A DNA stretch of 60,000 nt, from contig NC_087062.1 in assembly GCF_963678635.1 (NCBI RefSeq), positions 68,311,415 through 68,371,414 of the forward strand, written 5' to 3'. The DNA comes from Symsagittifera roscoffensis. Lineage: Eukaryota > Xenacoelomorpha > Acoela > Convolutidae. Below are positions 58,026-60,000 of the stretch, in pieces (within the stretch, counting starts at the first letter, position 1; each line of letters opens with the position of its first letter). The notes under the pieces are model-generated. The model saw only the letters and a program-made list of their open reading frames with translations. It had not been told where the DNA came from and made no database searches. A program made the translations under genes and the position numbers.

Positions 58026-59349
58026 CATTACAAGGCCAAACTGTGCACTGGATAGGCGCACAATTTTGTGTCTGTAAGCTCCTGGATTCCAAAAACTAAT
58101 CTTTAAACATGTTCCAAAATGTAAGTAGATTCCACGTACAAAAATTCCGTGGATACCGTGTACATATGAGTGTAACGTAAACTTTGTCGGCACATATGTT
58201 GTGTCGCGGATTCCGCAACAAGCGAACATAGCTAGTTGTTTTGGATTCCGCAGCTGTAAGTGTATTGCGCAAAATGTTAGCGGAAGCCGCAAATGTAAGC
58301 GGGTTCCGCAAACTGTAAGTGGATTCCGAATTTTGTTCAATACTGAACTTGCATATGAACAATTAAAAGCTGAGCTGGAATCCATATATCTAGTAATGAT
58401 GAAATTAAAAGCAAGGACTCAACCATTGTCAGCAGAATCCACGAACAAGTCTTAAAACATTGGTTACCTAAATCGGTGGATGTCATCTTTTAGTATTTTG
58501 GGAACACAACACCGAATAATTTCAATATTTGGAGTCATTGAGTTGAGAGTGTATGGAAATAGAGCACAAAGCATATCGCCAAACTAGGTCAGTATTTGGG
58601 ATTGGTCAATCCCAAATACTGATTTTGGAAGAATAACAACGATTAAGATCAGTAATTGTAGTCATTGGGTTTAGAGTGTATGGAAACACAAAACAGCACA
58701 TCGCAGACTTAGGTCAGCATTTGGGATTCCATCGATCTCAAATACTGGTCAATATTGGGGATTAATGAAATCCCAAGACTGGAACAATATGGAATAAAAT
58801 TCTTATTTGGAGAGTGATTGGAAACCCAACGTATACCAAATCTAGTTCAGTATTTCGGATTTCATCGTTCCCAAATACTGGTCGGTAATTTTGATTCCAT
58901 TAATCCCAAAGACTGATCTAGTAAACTCTTGTTTTAGTGAAAACAAATCATGTAATTAAAGGAAATAATTTTAAACGCTACTACATATATACATATATGT
59001 AAACGGAATCCGCAAACAAAATGCGGACTCCACTTACATTTTGCGGATTCCACTTACCCTTTGCGGATTCCGCAACAGCTCAGTTTAACTATACACATGT
59101 CTTATTGTTTGTTTGCGGACTCCACAAACTGTGTTGGATTCCGCAAATACGGTTGCAGATTCCGCAAATTCGTCTATTTTTGGAGCGATTTTGAGCGGAA
59201 CAGCCTTTTAAGTATTTGTTTGTGGAATCCATAACAGCAAAGAAGGTCAAAGAAAAATGGCAATGATGACAAATCCATGACAAATTTGATTTTGGCCTGT
59301 TGTGGAATCCCCATACAATGTACAGATTGCACAGTTTGGCCTCGTAGTG
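58026..59349. mobile_element. 1.32-kb TIR element nested in a HINE-like element
   Basis: Ends are inverted over 22 bp with two mismatches (CAnTACnAGGCCAAACTGTG...). It interrupts the HINE-like element between GGCCAA and TTTGGGAC; at most a 2-bp target duplication (CT/TT) can be read. Near both ends lie clusters of GCGGATTCCGCAAA-like near-palindromes with TGTAAGTGG spacers, facing inward (left cluster about 58200-58330, right cluster about 58995-59185). The centre (58500-58920) repeats CAGTATTTGGGATT and its complement at least four times. No transposase frame. The left half has a relative at 9591-10280. Confidence 0.75.
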
Positions 59350-59666
59350 TTTGGGACAATTAATGCGCGATATATTTCGCGCTTTTTACGCGTAAGCGGA
59401 GATATAATCCGTCTCAAGAAATCGTTCCAAAATGGTTGAAAGAAGCTTATTTGCCATAATTGATTTGTTACAAGTAGCAAAATCTATCATTTTGTACTTT
59501 ATATGGCGTGTGGGGGGATGAGCTTCATAAAAAATTTCAAATTTAAGAAGAAAAAAAAATTTTCCTTTTGTTTTATTTCATTGAATTTTTAATGTTTTTT
59601 TTTGCTCCATAAACCTTAAAAGGCAGTCGGAACATTCAGGGCTTCGCCCTGATACGAGCAGTATTG
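59350..59666 (+). mobile_element. HINE-like element, right part of the split copy
   Basis: Resumes at TTTGGGACAATTAATGCGCG and matches 6310-6623 to the end. The AGGCAGTCGGAAC motif, a perfect 7-bp hairpin TCAGGGC-TTC-GCCCTGA, and TACGAGCAGTATTG are intact. Together with 57817-58023 it makes about 524 bp, consistent with the family's length. Confidence 0.9.
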
Positions 59667-59685
59667 TTGAACTTGAAGCTTATAA

Positions 59686-59714
59686 CCAAACAAAAATCAA
59701 ACAACCGGTTCCGC
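59686..59714. repeat. 29-bp segment repeated inverted at 2051-2079
   Basis: Exact inverted match over 29 bp, including CAAACAACCGGTTCCGC. In both places it lies on the 3' side of a HINE-like copy. Confidence 0.8.
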
Positions 59715-60000
59715 AAATCAAACAAGGTTATAAAGGAAAGTTAAAATCTTACGGAAAGTTAAAACTATACTATTGAAAACCAAAGAGCAACAAAAAGGCA
59801 GAGAAACCTAGTCTTAAGCAAAAAACATGGTTTCGTATCCTTCCGGTTGTAGATTTCATAGTTTTCTCCCGCAATGTAACACATTTTGTCTCAGAGTTTG
59901 CAGTTTTGGTCACAATTTTGCTCACGGATTTAGTCTTTAGCCATGGAATAGGGAACAAAAAAACACATCGAAAGACTGTAAATTTGTGCTCAAATCACCA
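59715..60000. other. No supported gene
   Basis: AT-rich right edge of the window; a short minus-strand open frame (59770-59958) is not recognisable. Confidence 0.4.

Overview
The window looks like intergenic, transposon-dense DNA from an AT-rich eukaryote, most likely an invertebrate animal. It is roughly two-thirds A+T and has no long open frames. It carries microsatellites, a decayed Ty3/gypsy LTR retrotransposon, a decayed non-LTR (LINE) reverse transcriptase, non-autonomous DNA transposons with target-site duplications, and fold-back elements. I cannot name the species. I found no intact host gene and no recognisable rRNA, tRNA or CRISPR. A few open frames are longer than the base composition predicts and are listed at low confidence.

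Layout. 1-9 kb: an AT-rich repeat, then several copies of a dispersed family of about 535 bp. That family has subterminal inverted GTTCCGACT/AGTCGGAAC motifs and a hairpin near its 3' end, and it appears to insert without a target-site duplication; I call it HINE-like (Helentron-associated). 9.6-10.5 kb: left part of a terminal-inverted-repeat (TIR) element rich in GCGGATTCCGC motifs. 10.7-16.7 kb: a Ty3/gypsy relic with gag, protease, reverse transcriptase, RNase H and integrase still readable in order but broken by stops and frameshifts, followed by an unidentified third region and a probable 3' LTR. 17.6-22.8 kb: HINE-like copies, a 579-bp fold-back element and a hAT-type MITE fragment.

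22848-41473 is two near-identical copies in direct tandem, with a period of about 9.17 kb before indels. They differ by scattered substitutions, microsatellite lengths, a 32-bp indel, and a 395-bp hAT-like MITE with an exact 8-bp target duplication that is present only in copy 2. The second copy lacks the last 168 bp of the first. This is either a recent tandem duplication or two haplotypes placed in series by assembly.

41.5-44.5 kb is less AT-rich, holds a 1.28-kb tandem duplication, and looks like decayed coding sequence on the minus strand. 44.6-45.0 kb has a minus-strand open frame ending just before a polyadenylation-like signal. 45.3-55.2 kb is a set of diverged paralogous segments containing HINE-like elements and LINE pieces. 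Within it, 53388-54676 is a five-unit array in which each unit carries a 70-90-bp near-perfect hairpin; a single hairpin-free relative of the unit survives at 48.6 kb. 55.1-56.8 kb is a LINE reverse-transcriptase relic. 57.8-59.7 kb is a HINE-like element split by a 1.32-kb TIR element, a clear nested insertion.

Functionally, no set of genes here works together. The window records successive transposition, duplication and decay. Its best evidence is internal: empty and filled sites, nested insertions and paralogous copies can be compared directly.
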